Below are positions 1-7,071 of a stretch of 10,087 bases of DNA, piece by piece. How positions within the stretch are numbered: the first letter of the stretch is position 1; every line of letters starts with the position of its first letter. Both the position numbers and the translations under genes were made by a program. Below the pieces are notes generated by a model. That model made no database searches and was not told where the DNA came from. It saw nothing but the letters and a program-made list of their open reading frames with translations. Source of the stretch: Actinomycetota bacterium (GTDB taxonomy: Bacteria; Actinomycetota; Thermoleophilia; UBA2241); NCBI GenBank assembly GCA_026392265.1, contig JAPLCL010000288.1:1-10087 (forward strand). The letters are read 5' to 3'.

Positions 1-2537
1 CCGAGGTGGCCGGCCGCCTCCTGCGCCTTGCGCGCAGGCTCCAGGCCGGCCGAGAGCACCACCATGTCGTAGCGGCTCTCGTGCAGCTTGCCGGCCTCGT
101 CCTCCCAGCTGATCAGCAGGTCGTCGGACGGCGGGTCTTCTTTGATGTAGCTGGGCCGCGAGCGGATGAACTTCACGCCCTTGTCCAGGGCGCGCTGATA
201 GAAGGCGTCGAAGCCCTTGCCCTGGGCGCGCATGTCCATGAGGAAGATCTCGGGCTCGCAGCCGGGCACGTGGTCGATGGTGAGCATCGCCTGCTTGTTG
301 GCGAACGTGCAGCAGACGCTGGAGCAGTACTCGTGCTCCTGGTCGCGCGAGCCTACGCACTGGATGAAGGCGACCTTGCTGGGGTGCGCCCCGTCGGACG
401 GGCGCTTGACGTCGCCGGTGGTGGGCCCGGAGGCGCTCAGCATACGTTCGTACTCGAGCGCCGACAGCACGTTGGGGTAGCGCTTGTAGCCGTACTCGCT
501 CTTGGCGCCGGGGTCGTACAGGTCGAAGCCCGTGGCCAGTACCACGGCGCCCACGTCGAGGTCCATCTCTTTGTCGCGCTCGCCGTGCAACAGGGCGCCG
601 GGCCCGCAGGCGCGCACGCACTCCATACACTCGGAGCAGATGGCGCAGTCGAGGCAGCGCTTGGCCTCGGCCACGGCCTGCTCCTCGGTGAAGCCCGTGT
701 TGACCTCGTCCCAGGTGACCTTGCGCGCCGCGCCCGGAAGGTGCGGCATCTGCAGACGCGCCATGACGGCGGTCTTGGCGAGCACGTCGTCGTCGGGCTT
801 GGCCTCGTCCATCGAGTCGTCGGACACCGGCAGGAGGTCCTCGCCGCGCAGGAAGTTGTGGATGCTGCGCGCCGCGCGGCTCCCGGCGGCGACGGCCTCG
901 ATGGCCGTCCACGGGGCGCTGGCCGCGGCGTCGCCGCCGGCGAACACGCCCTTCTTGCCGGTGCCTAGCGTGGCCTTGTCGGTGAGGATCTGGCCCTTCT
1001 CGACGGTGATGCCCTTGGCGCCCTCGAGGAAGTCGTCGACCATGCTCTGGCCGATGGCGAAGATGACGGTGTCGCAGTCGAGTTCGTGCTCCGAGCCGGC
1101 GATGGCCAGCGGCGGGCGCCAGCCGCGCGCGTCGGGGTCGCCCAGCGAGCAGGCGAGGAACTCGACCTTGCAGGCGCGGCCGGAGGCATCGGCGACGATC
1201 TGCGACGGCATGCACGAGCAGTTGAAGGCGATGCTCTCGTCGAGGCCCTCGGTAAGCTCGTCGTCGGAGGCCGGTACGCTCTGGTCGTCCTCGATGCAAT
1301 TGATGGTGACCTTCTCGGCGCCCAGGCGCAGGGCCGTGCGGCCGGCGTCGAAGGCCACGTCGCCGCCGCCGATGACGACCACGTTCTTGCCCATATCGAC
1401 CTTCTCGCCGAGCGAGGCGGCCTTGAGCAGGCTCACGGCGTCGAGGACGCCCTTGGCGTCGGCGCCGGGGATCGGCAGGGTGCGGCCGCCTTGAAGGCCG
1501 ACGGCGAGGTACACGGCCTGGTAGCCACCGCTCTTCTTCAGAAGGTCGTCGACGGTGAAGTCTGTGCCGGCGGCCTTGTTGCACTGCAGGTCGACGCCGA
1601 GCGCGAGCACGCGGTCGATGTCCTGCTGCAGGGCGGCCTTGGGCAGGCGGTACTCGGGGATGCCGAAGCGCAGCATGCCGCCGGGCTCAGGCTTGCTCTC
1701 GAAGACGGTGGTCTGGTAGCCGAGCAGCGCGAGGTCGCGGGCGGCGGTAAGACCGCTGGGGCCCGCGCCGACGATCGCGACCTTCTCCTTGAACGTGACG
1801 GCGGCCTTCTCGGGCAGCGGCACGTTGTCAACGGCGTAGTCGGTGACGAAGCGCTTGAGGCCGGCGATGGCGATGGGCTCTTCGACCTCGCCGCGCGTGC
1901 AGTCGGTCTCGCAGTTGTGCGTGCAGACGCGACCGCAGACGGCGGCGAAGGGGTTGGGCTCGCTGGCCACCGTGAACGCCTCGGCGAAGCGGCCGTCGGC
2001 GATGAGGGCCACATAGCCTTGTGCGCTTGTGTGCACTGCGCAGGCGCGCTTGCACGGGCTGTGGCCCTTCTTGGTGACCGCGTAGGTGTTGGGGATGGCC
2101 TGCGGATACAGCTTGTAGATGGCCTTGCGCTCGCCGAGGCCCTCGTTGTACTGGTCGGGCACCTTGACGGGGCACACGGGCGCGCACTCGCCGCAGCTCG
2201 TGCAGAGGTCGGGGTCCACGAAGCGCGCGTGGTGGTACACCTTGGCCTTGAAGTCGCCGGGCTGGCCCTCCAGACCGGTGAGCTCTGAGTTGGTGATGAT
2301 GTCGATGTTGAGGTGCCTGCCGGCCTCGACCAGCTTCGGCGCCAGCGTACACATCGAGCAGTCGTTGGTGGGGAAGGTCTTGTCGAGCTGCGCCATGTGA
2401 CCACCGAGGGCCGGCGCTTTTTCGACCAGATAGACCTTGTACCCGCCTTCGGCCAGATCGAGGGAACACTGGATGCCAGCGACGCCTCCGCCCAGCACGA
2501 GGGCAGCGCCGGTGGACTTGGGGGGTGTGCCCGACAT
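1..2537 (-). CDS. HdrA-like FAD/iron-sulfur oxidoreductase with nested GltD/NfnB module (3' end cut by window edge)
   Basis: The reading frame is open from an ATG at 2537 to the left edge (845 residues, no stop), so the C-terminus is missing. The start is supported by GAAGGAG 5 nt upstream. Visible parts in order: N-terminal dinucleotide fold GGGVAG (16-21); HdrA signature PTNDCSMC with C60 and C63; ferredoxin motif C112, C115, C118, C122 followed by the HdrA hallmark GLGERKAIY. A GltD/NfnB-type module comes next: cysteines C162, C166, C201, C205, C209, C213; FAD motif GAGPSG (257-262); FGIPEYRLP (291-299); NAD(P)H motif GGGDVAF (from 390); second FAD contact AGGDAA (from 533). A cysteine-rich ferredoxin segment follows (C628, C631, C634, C637, C640, C644), and then HdrA resumes with DVGAVVLATGFDLYDP and GSRD...YCSSVCC (738-743). 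HdrA proteins are cytoplasmic flavin hubs of heterodisulfide-reductase complexes, and NfnB/GltD modules exchange electrons with NAD(P)H. A combined NAD(P)H/ferredoxin/disulfide role is inferred. Substrate and partners are not visible here. Confidence 0.9.
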   Translation of the reverse strand, partial: MSGTPPKSTGAALVLGGGVAGIQCSLDLAEGGYKVYLVEKAPALGGHMAQLDKTFPTNDCSMCTLAPKLVEAGRHLNIDIITNSELTGLEGQPGDFKAKVYHHARFVDPDLCTSCGECAPVCPVKVPDQYNEGLGERKAIYKLYPQAIPNTYAVTKKGHSPCKRACAVHTSAQGYVALIADGRFAEAFTVASEPNPFAAVCGRVCTHNCETDCTRGEVEEPIAIAGLKRFVTDYAVDNVPLPEKAAVTFKEKVAIVGAGPSGLTAARDLALLGYQTTVFESKPEPGGMLRFGIPEYRLPKAALQQDIDRVLALGVDLQCNKAAGTDFTVDDLLKKSGGYQAVYLAVGLQGGRTLPIPGADAKGVLDAVSLLKAASLGEKVDMGKNVVVIGGGDVAFDAGRTALRLGAEKVTINCIEDDQSVPASDDELTEGLDESIAFNCSCMPSQIVADASGRACKVEFLACSLGDPDARGWRPPLAIAGSEHELDCDTVIFAIGQSMVDDFLEGAKGITVEKGQILTDKATLGTGKKGVFAGGDAAASAPWTAIEAVAAGSRAARSIHNFLRGEDLLPVSDDSMDEAKPDDDVLAKTAVMARLQMPHLPGAARKVTWDEVNTGFTEEQAVAEAKRCLDCAICSECMECVRACGPGALLHGERDKEMDLDVGAVVLATGFDLYDPGAKSEYGYKRYPNVLSALEYERMLSASGPTTGDVKRPSDGAHPSKVAFIQCVGSRDQEHEYCSSVCCTFANKQAMLTIDHVPGCEPEIFLMDMRAQGKGFDAFYQRALDKGVKFIRSRPSYIKEDPPSDDLLISWEDEAGKLHESRYDMVVLSAGLEPARKAQEAAGHL

Positions 2538-2542
2538 ACGTA

Positions 2543-2549
2543 CTCCTTC
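2543..2549 (-). promoter_or_regulatory. Ribosome binding site of the HdrA-like gene
   Basis: On the minus strand this reads GAAGGAG, a strong Shine-Dalgarno match. It lies 5 nt before the ATG at 2537 and fixes the start of the HdrA-like protein, which places the GGGVAG FAD motif at residue 16 as expected for the family. Confidence 0.8.
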
Positions 2550-2618
2550 TACAGAATCGCGGCAGGCCCAGAATCAGTGGGTGACAGCAGACCCGACGTC
2601 CCACTTGGGAACCATGTG

Positions 2619-2648
2619 ATTATAGCTGTTCGATTGTGTTCGCGTCCA
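2619..2648 (-). promoter_or_regulatory. Sigma-70-type promoter of the HdrA-like gene
   Basis: On the minus strand there is a perfect TATAAT -10 box (positions 2624 to 2619) and a TGGACG -35 candidate (2648 to 2643; four of six matches to TTGACA) with an 18-bp spacer. It sits in the most AT-rich patch of an otherwise very GC-rich window and points into the HdrA-like gene. The predicted leader is about 75 nt. A consensus -10 in this base composition is unlikely to be chance. Transcription start and regulation are untested. Confidence 0.65.
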
Positions 2649-2751
2649 CACGGGCGCGGCGCGCGCGAGAGGTTTCGTCAAGGGCCGCGCGCTGTTGCGC
2701 CGGCGATGGCGCGAGACGTGGCAGAATGCCGGCGGGGCCAGACGGCAGAGG

Positions 2752-2770
2752 CGCCTTGCTGCGCAAGGCG
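2752..2770. repeat. Perfect 8-bp inverted repeat with 3-nt spacer
   Basis: CGCCTTGC, spacer TGC, GCAAGGCG: a perfect hairpin or palindromic site between two divergent genes. No T-run follows on either strand, so it does not look like an intrinsic terminator. It lies about 104 bp upstream of the HdrA-gene -35 box and about 140 bp upstream of the LapA-domain start. It could be a regulator binding site or a structural element; no function is shown. Confidence 0.5.
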
Positions 2771-2899
2771 AGCGATGGGCGCCCGGCGGGTGGCCGCGAG
2801 GCATTCGATCGACGAAGCGCAGGTCCACGATGCCGATGGCACAGAGTCTCGCCGGCAGGGGTAGACTGGTCACTGGCGAAGCTTCAGCCGTTGGCCGAC

Positions 2900-2905
2900 A
2901 GGGGG
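2900..2905 (+). promoter_or_regulatory. Ribosome binding site of the LapA-domain gene
   Basis: AGGGGG lies 6 nt before the ATG at 2912. It decides the start: the same frame stays open further upstream, to an ATG at 2636, but that extension has no ribosome site and would add an unrelated arginine-rich segment in front of a small membrane protein. Confidence 0.65.
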
Positions 2906-2911
2906 TTACGC

Positions 2912-3208
2912 ATGAGTACCACGCAGCAGCCGCAGCCGCAGGCTGTCAGAGGGCAGGGCAAAGCTCAGTCTCAGGGCATGGGCAAACTCATCGCCGCCGG
3001 CGTCATCGCGGTGCTGCTGATCATCCTGATCCTGCAGAACAGCTCGGAATCCTGGCGTGTCCACTTCTTCTTCTGGTGGTTCTCGCTGCCGGCCTGGCTC
3101 ATGCTGGTGCTGGTGCTCGTGGTGGGTTTCCTGATCGGCTTCGTGCTGAGCGCGCTGCTCCGCCGTCGCAAGAAGAGGGAACTGCGCCGCCGCGCGAAGA
3201 ACGTGTGA
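2912..3208 (+). CDS. LapA/DUF1049-family small membrane protein
   Basis: This is a 98-residue protein starting at an ATG with a good ribosome site. A polar, Gln/Pro-rich N-terminus (1-24) is followed by transmembrane helix 1 (about 25-42), a short aromatic hairpin including LQNSSESWRVHFFFWW (41-56), helix 2 (about 57-83), and a very basic tail with RRRKKRELRRR. The LQN motif at the end of helix 1, the hydrophobic hairpin and the Arg/Lys tail are typical of the LapA domain family (DUF1049), and the length is normal. In E. coli LapA works with LapB in control of lipopolysaccharide synthesis. In other phyla the role is largely unknown, so I give no specific function. Both helices probably insert with the basic tail in the cytoplasm. 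It is divergent from the HdrA-like gene and meets the oxoprolinase gene tail to tail. Confidence 0.85.
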   Translation: MSTTQQPQPQAVRGQGKAQSQGMGKLIAAGVIAVLLIILILQNSSESWRVHFFFWWFSLPAWLMLVLVLVVGFLIGFVLSALLRRRKKRELRRRAKNV

Positions 3209-3214
3209 GCTGAG

Positions 3215-6200
3215 TTATGCGGCGGGCGGCGCGCCGTAGCCGCCGCCGCCCGGCGTCTCCACGATGAGGACGTCGCCGGGCTTCATCGCTGCCTGTGCTA
3301 CGCCGGGCAGCTCCTCCACCGTGCCGTCGGCGCGCTCTATGGCGTTGCGGCCCGGCGCGCCGGGGAGGCCGCCGGCGAGCCCGTAGGGCGCCACCCGGCG
3401 GCTGCTCGAGACGATCGCCGCCGTGAGCGGCTCCACAAAGCGCAGACGGCGAACGACGCCGTCCCCGCCGCGCTGCGCGCCCGCGCCGCCGCTGCCGCGC
3501 CGCACGGCGAACTCGTCTACGCGCACTGGGTACCGCCACTCCAGCACCTCCGGGTCTGTGAGCCGCGAGTTGGTCATGTGCGTGTGCACGGCGCTGCAGC
3601 CGTCCCAGGTGGGGCCGGCTCCGGCGCCTCCGCAGATCGTCTCGTAGTACTGATAACGCTCGTCGCCGAACGTCAGGTTGTTCATCGTCCCCTGCGACGC
3701 CGCCACGACACCGAGCGCGCCGAACAGCGCGGAGGTGATGGCCTGTGACGTCTCCACGTTGCCGGCGGCGACCGCGGCGGGGAAGACGGGGTCGAGCATG
3801 GAGCCCGGGGGCACCACGATGCGCAGTGGCTTGAGGCAGCCGGCGTTCAGGGGGATGTCGGCGTCCACCAACGTGCGAAACACGTAGAGCACGGCCGCCG
3901 TGCAGACGGCGGCCGGCGCGTTGAAGTTGTCGGGCCGCTGCGGCGACGTGCCTGTGAAGTCGACCGTGGCGCCGCGCGCCCCACGGTCGACGGTCACGCG
4001 GACGGCGATGACGCTGCCGTCGTCCATCTCCTGGCGAAACGCGCCGTCGCCGAGGCGGTCGATGACCCGCCGCACCGCCTCCTCGGCGTTGTCCTGGACG
4101 TACTGCATGTAGGCCGCGACGACCGGCAGGCCGAAGTCGGCGACCATGCGCGCCAGCTCGGCCGCGCCACGCGCGTTGGCCGCCACTTGCGCGCGCAGGT
4201 CGGCGAGGTTCTGCGCGAGGTCGCGGACGGGGTGGGGGCCGGCGGAGAGCAGGGCGGCCGCCTGCGCTTCGCGCAGCTCGCCGCCCTCCACGAGCCGGAA
4301 GTCCTCGATCAGCACGCCCTCCTCCTCGATACGGCGGCTGCCGGGCGGCATCGAGCCGGGCGTGATGCCGCCCACGTCGGCGTGGTGCGCGCGGGAGGCG
4401 ACGAAGAACAGGGGCGGGGACGCGGCGGTGCCGCCGCCGCCGGCCGAGCCGCCGCCGGTGCCCGCCCCGGCGAACACCGGCGTCACCACCGTGAGGTCCG
4501 GCAAATGGGTGCCTCCGGCGTAGGGCGAGTTGAGGAGGTAGGCGTCGCCGGGGCGGAGCGCGCCGCGGTGACGCGCGAGGACGGCCTTCACCGAGGCGCC
4601 CATCGAGCCCAGATGCACGGGCAGGTGCGGGGCGTTGGCCACGAGGTCCCCGCGCCCGTCGAACACGGCGCAGCTGAAGTCCAGCCTCTCCTTGATGTTC
4701 ACGGAGCAGGTGGTGTTGACCAGGGTCGCGCCCATCTGCTCGGCGCTGGACATGAACAGGTTGTTGAACACCTCGAGGAGCAGCGGCGAGCGCTCACCCG
4801 GGTCGGCCGAGGGAGGCGCCGCCGGCCGGCTGCGCCGCAGGAGCAGCTGGCCGGCGGCCAGCACCTCGGCCTGCCAGCCCGGTTCGATCACGGTCGTGCT
4901 CGTGGGCTCGCAGACGATAGCCGGCCCGGCCAGACGCGCGCCGCGCCGCAGCGCGGCGCGCTCGTACACGGGCGTGTCGTGCCACGAGCCGGACGTGTAC
5001 ATCGGTACGCGCTCGCGAGGGGCCGGCGCCTCCGGCACGGCCGGCTGGGGCGCGGCCGTGAGCGCCGCCGGGCCGTTGTCATTCTCCGCCGGGCCGGCGT
5101 CGGCGCCCGGCCCCACGGCCTCGACGGAAAGCGCGTCGATCACCAGGGGCCGGCCGGGCATCAGGAAGCCGTAGCGGCCGCGGTGCAGTTCAGTGAACGC
5201 GGCGGCCATGACACCGGCCTCGCCCCACGACACCGCCAGCGCGACGTCCGTGCCCCGGTACATGAGGTGCGCGCGGCGCTCGACGACGATCTGGGCCGTC
5301 GTGAACCCCTGGCCCGCGAGCTCCGCGACGGCCGCCGCCTCCAGCTCCGCCAGGGCGGCCGTCAGTTCGTACGCCCCGCGGCCGCCGGCCGCCCCGAACG
5401 CCGCGGTTCCTCCGGCGGCCTCGAGCGGCGCCTCCACGGTGCGCTCGCGCAGGGCGCGCACGTCGGCGAGCCCCATGCCGTAGGCGCTGAGCACGCCGGC
5501 CAGCGGGTGGAGCAACACAGAGTCCATGCCCAGGGCGTCGGCGACCAGGCAAGCGTGCTGACCGGCGGCGCCGCCGAAACAGCACAGCGTCGACCGCGTG
5601 ATGTCGTGGCCGCGCTGCGTCGAGATCCGCTTGATCGCGCGTGCCATGGTGTCGCAGGCCACGCGGATGAAGTCGTCGGCGAGCTGCTCGGGCGCCGGCG
5701 GGTCGAGGCCGGCGGCGCGCAGGCTCGCGGCCACGGCCGCGAGCGCCCGGCGCGCCGCCTCCGCCTCGATGCTCCCGGCGCCGTCCGCCCCGAACACGCG
5801 CGGGAAGAGCGAGGGTCGCAGCTTGCCCACCACCACGTTGCAGTCGGTAACCGTAAGGGGGCCATCCTTGCCGTAGCACGCCGGGCCCGGGTCAGCGCCG
5901 GCGCTGCGCGGGCCGACCCGATAACGCCCGCCCTCGAAGGCGCACACCGAACCGCCGCCGGCGGCGACCGTGTGGATGCGCAGCATCGGCGCCCGCAGCC
6001 GGACGCCGCCGACCACGCTCTCGTAGCTGCGCTCGTACTCACCGGCGTAGTGGGCGACGTCGGTCGACGTGCCGCCCATGTCGAAGGTCACGAGCCGTTC
6101 GAAGCCGGCCCGCCGGCTCGTCTCCACAGCCCCGACGATGCCGCCCGCCGGCCCGGAGAGGATGCTGTCCTTGCCGCGGAACAGGTGCGCGTCCGTAAGC

Positions 6201-6964
6201 CCGCCGTGCGACTGCATGAAGCGCAGAGGCACGGCGGGCCGCGCGCCCGCCTCGCTCGCCGCGGCCCGCTCGCCCCCGAGCTGCCGCGCGACGCCGTCCA
6301 CGTACTGCCGGAGGATGGGGGAGAGGTAGGCGTCGACCACGGTGGTCTCGCCGCGGCTCACGAGCTTCATCAGCGGGCTGATCTCGTGCGACACGGAGAC
6401 CTGGGTGAAGCCGGCGGCGCGCGCCAGCTGCGCCACGCGCCGCTCGTGCTCCGGGTAGCGGTAGCCGTGCATCAGGGCGATGGCCACGGCCTCGTAGCCG
6501 GCGCGGCGGGCTTCTTCGAGCCCGCGCCGCGCTCGGTCTTCGTTTAGCGGGACCACCTCCGCGCCGTCGGCGTCGACCCGTTCGTCCACTTCGAGCACGC
6601 GACCGTACACCGGCTCCGGCAGGCGGATGTCCAGGGCGAAGATGTCGGGGCGGTCCTGGTAGCCGATGCGCAGCGCATCGCCGAAGCCGCGCGTGGTCAC
6701 GAAGAGAGTGGGCTCGCCGCGCCGCTCCAGCAGGGCGTTGGTGGCCACCGTGGTGCCCATGCGCACCTCGGCGATGACCCTGTCGGGGATCGCCTCCCCG
6801 TCATCCAGACCGAGGAGATCGCGCACCCCCTGCACGGCCGCGTCCGCGTAGCGCCCCGCGGCGTCCGAGAGCAGCTTGCGCGTGGCCAGAGTACCGTCGG
6901 GGCGACGCGCCACCACATCGGTGAACGTGCCGCCCCGGTCGATCCAGAAGCGCCAGCCGGTCAC
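3215..6964 (-). CDS. Single-chain 5-oxoprolinase-type HyuA-HyuB fusion (hydantoinase/oxoprolinase family)
   Basis: This 1249-residue protein starts at a GTG (6964) with AGAGGA 7 nt upstream. The HyuA half (about 1-690) has the actin-like ATPase signature DRGGTFTDV (9-17), SGPAGG, and DMGGTSTDV (295-303) followed by AAGGGS and DPGPACYG. It closes with the GPAIVCEPTSTTV segment usual at a HyuA C-terminus. The HyuB half (from about 726) has LLLEVFNNLFMSSAEQMG, then NSPYAGGTHLPD, RAHHADVGGITPGSMPPGS, DFTGTSPQ, and the C-terminal glycine-rich ETPGGGGYGAP. A HyuA-then-HyuB order in one chain of about 1250 residues matches ATP-dependent 5-oxoprolinase (5-oxo-L-proline + ATP to glutamate), which is cytoplasmic. 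Hydantoinase activity on another cyclic amide is possible, since the family is hard to assign by sequence. A Gly/Ala-rich stretch near the middle of the HyuB half looks like a flexible loop. No HyuC-like or transporter gene adjoins it. Confidence 0.9.
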   Translation of the reverse strand: MTGWRFWIDRGGTFTDVVARRPDGTLATRKLLSDAAGRYADAAVQGVRDLLGLDDGEAIPDRVIAEVRMGTTVATNALLERRGEPTLFVTTRGFGDALRIGYQDRPDIFALDIRLPEPVYGRVLEVDERVDADGAEVVPLNEDRARRGLEEARRAGYEAVAIALMHGYRYPEHERRVAQLARAAGFTQVSVSHEISPLMKLVSRGETTVVDAYLSPILRQYVDGVARQLGGERAAASEAGARPAVPLRFMQSHGGLTDAHLFRGKDSILSGPAGGIVGAVETSRRAGFERLVTFDMGGTSTDVAHYAGEYERSYESVVGGVRLRAPMLRIHTVAAGGGSVCAFEGGRYRVGPRSAGADPGPACYGKDGPLTVTDCNVVVGKLRPSLFPRVFGADGAGSIEAEAARRALAAVAASLRAAGLDPPAPEQLADDFIRVACDTMARAIKRISTQRGHDITRSTLCCFGGAAGQHACLVADALGMDSVLLHPLAGVLSAYGMGLADVRALRERTVEAPLEAAGGTAAFGAAGGRGAYELTAALAELEAAAVAELAGQGFTTAQIVVERRAHLMYRGTDVALAVSWGEAGVMAAAFTELHRGRYGFLMPGRPLVIDALSVEAVGPGADAGPAENDNGPAALTAAPQPAVPEAPAPRERVPMYTSGSWHDTPVYERAALRRGARLAGPAIVCEPTSTTVIEPGWQAEVLAAGQLLLRRSRPAAPPSADPGERSPLLLEVFNNLFMSSAEQMGATLVNTTCSVNIKERLDFSCAVFDGRGDLVANAPHLPVHLGSMGASVKAVLARHRGALRPGDAYLLNSPYAGGTHLPDLTVVTPVFAGAGTGGGSAGGGGTAASPPLFFVASRAHHADVGGITPGSMPPGSRRIEEEGVLIEDFRLVEGGELREAQAAALLSAGPHPVRDLAQNLADLRAQVAANARGAAELARMVADFGLPVVAAYMQYVQDNAEEAVRRVIDRLGDGAFRQEMDDGSVIAVRVTVDRGARGATVDFTGTSPQRPDNFNAPAAVCTAAVLYVFRTLVDADIPLNAGCLKPLRIVVPPGSMLDPVFPAAVAAGNVETSQAITSALFGALGVVAASQGTMNNLTFGDERYQYYETICGGAGAGPTWDGCSAVHTHMTNSRLTDPEVLEWRYPVRVDEFAVRRGSGGAGAQRGGDGVVRRLRFVEPLTAAIVSSSRRVAPYGLAGGLPGAPGRNAIERADGTVEELPGVAQAAMKPGDVLIVETPGGGGYGAPPAA

Positions 6965-6971
6965 CGGCGCG

Positions 6972-6977
6972 TCCTCT
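6972..6977 (-). promoter_or_regulatory. Ribosome binding site of the oxoprolinase-type gene
   Basis: On the minus strand this reads AGAGGA, 7 nt before the GTG at 6964. It supports GTG initiation just ahead of the DRGGTFTDV motif. The nearest upstream ATG (around 6995) is out of frame and stops at the GTG itself. A TAGCCT hexamer on the minus strand at 7009-7004 is a possible -10, but no good -35 accompanies it. Confidence 0.55.
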
Positions 6978-7058
6978 GGGATGGATGGCGTGCCATGGGC
7001 GTCAGGCTACCACCTCGCGCTCGCGCACCGCGCGTCGCCCAAGCGCGAGACACGATGA

Positions 7059-7064
7059 TAGGGT
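7059..7064 (+). promoter_or_regulatory. Possible -10 box of the endonuclease III gene
   Basis: TAGGGT fits the TAnnnT -10 pattern common in high-GC Gram-positive bacteria. It ends 7 nt before the GTG at 7072, the spacing expected if transcription starts at that GTG and the message is leaderless. No convincing -35 is visible (region 7035-7041 reads TCGCCCA). The overlapping GGTGA could instead be a ribosome site for the same GTG, so the two readings compete. Confidence 0.3.
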
Positions 7065-7071
7065 GACCTCC

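Larger units (their letters stand above)
2538..2911. other. Divergent intergenic region between the HdrA-like and LapA-domain genes
   Basis: These 374 bp hold no convincing gene. The part next to the HdrA-like gene contains its promoter and leader. The middle holds a perfect inverted repeat (separate entry). On the plus strand a weak -10 candidate, TAGACT at 2862-2867, lies about 45 bp before the LapA-domain start, with only a poor -35 (GGCACA at 2838-2843). A minus-strand open frame across 2574-2873 has no ribosome site and covers the promoter, so I treat it as chance. Confidence 0.6.

Noticed and set aside
306..330. Possible selenocysteine in the HdrA YCSSVCC motif
   Set aside because: All codons in this and the other cysteine motifs are TGC or TGT; there is no in-frame TGA.
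1086..2288. A 400-codon plus-strand open frame opposite the HdrA-like gene
   Set aside because: No domain features and biased composition; the opposite strand carries consistent FAD and cysteine motifs from 2537 to the edge.
2574..2873. A 99-codon minus-strand open frame in the divergent spacer
   Set aside because: No ribosome site, no recognisable features, and it covers the HdrA-gene promoter.
4187..6547. A 786-codon open frame on the plus strand opposite the oxoprolinase-type gene
   Set aside because: Its product is rich in Arg, Ala, Gly and His with no recognisable domain. It is a reflection of the GC-rich codons of the real gene, whose HyuA and HyuB motifs run unbroken through the region.
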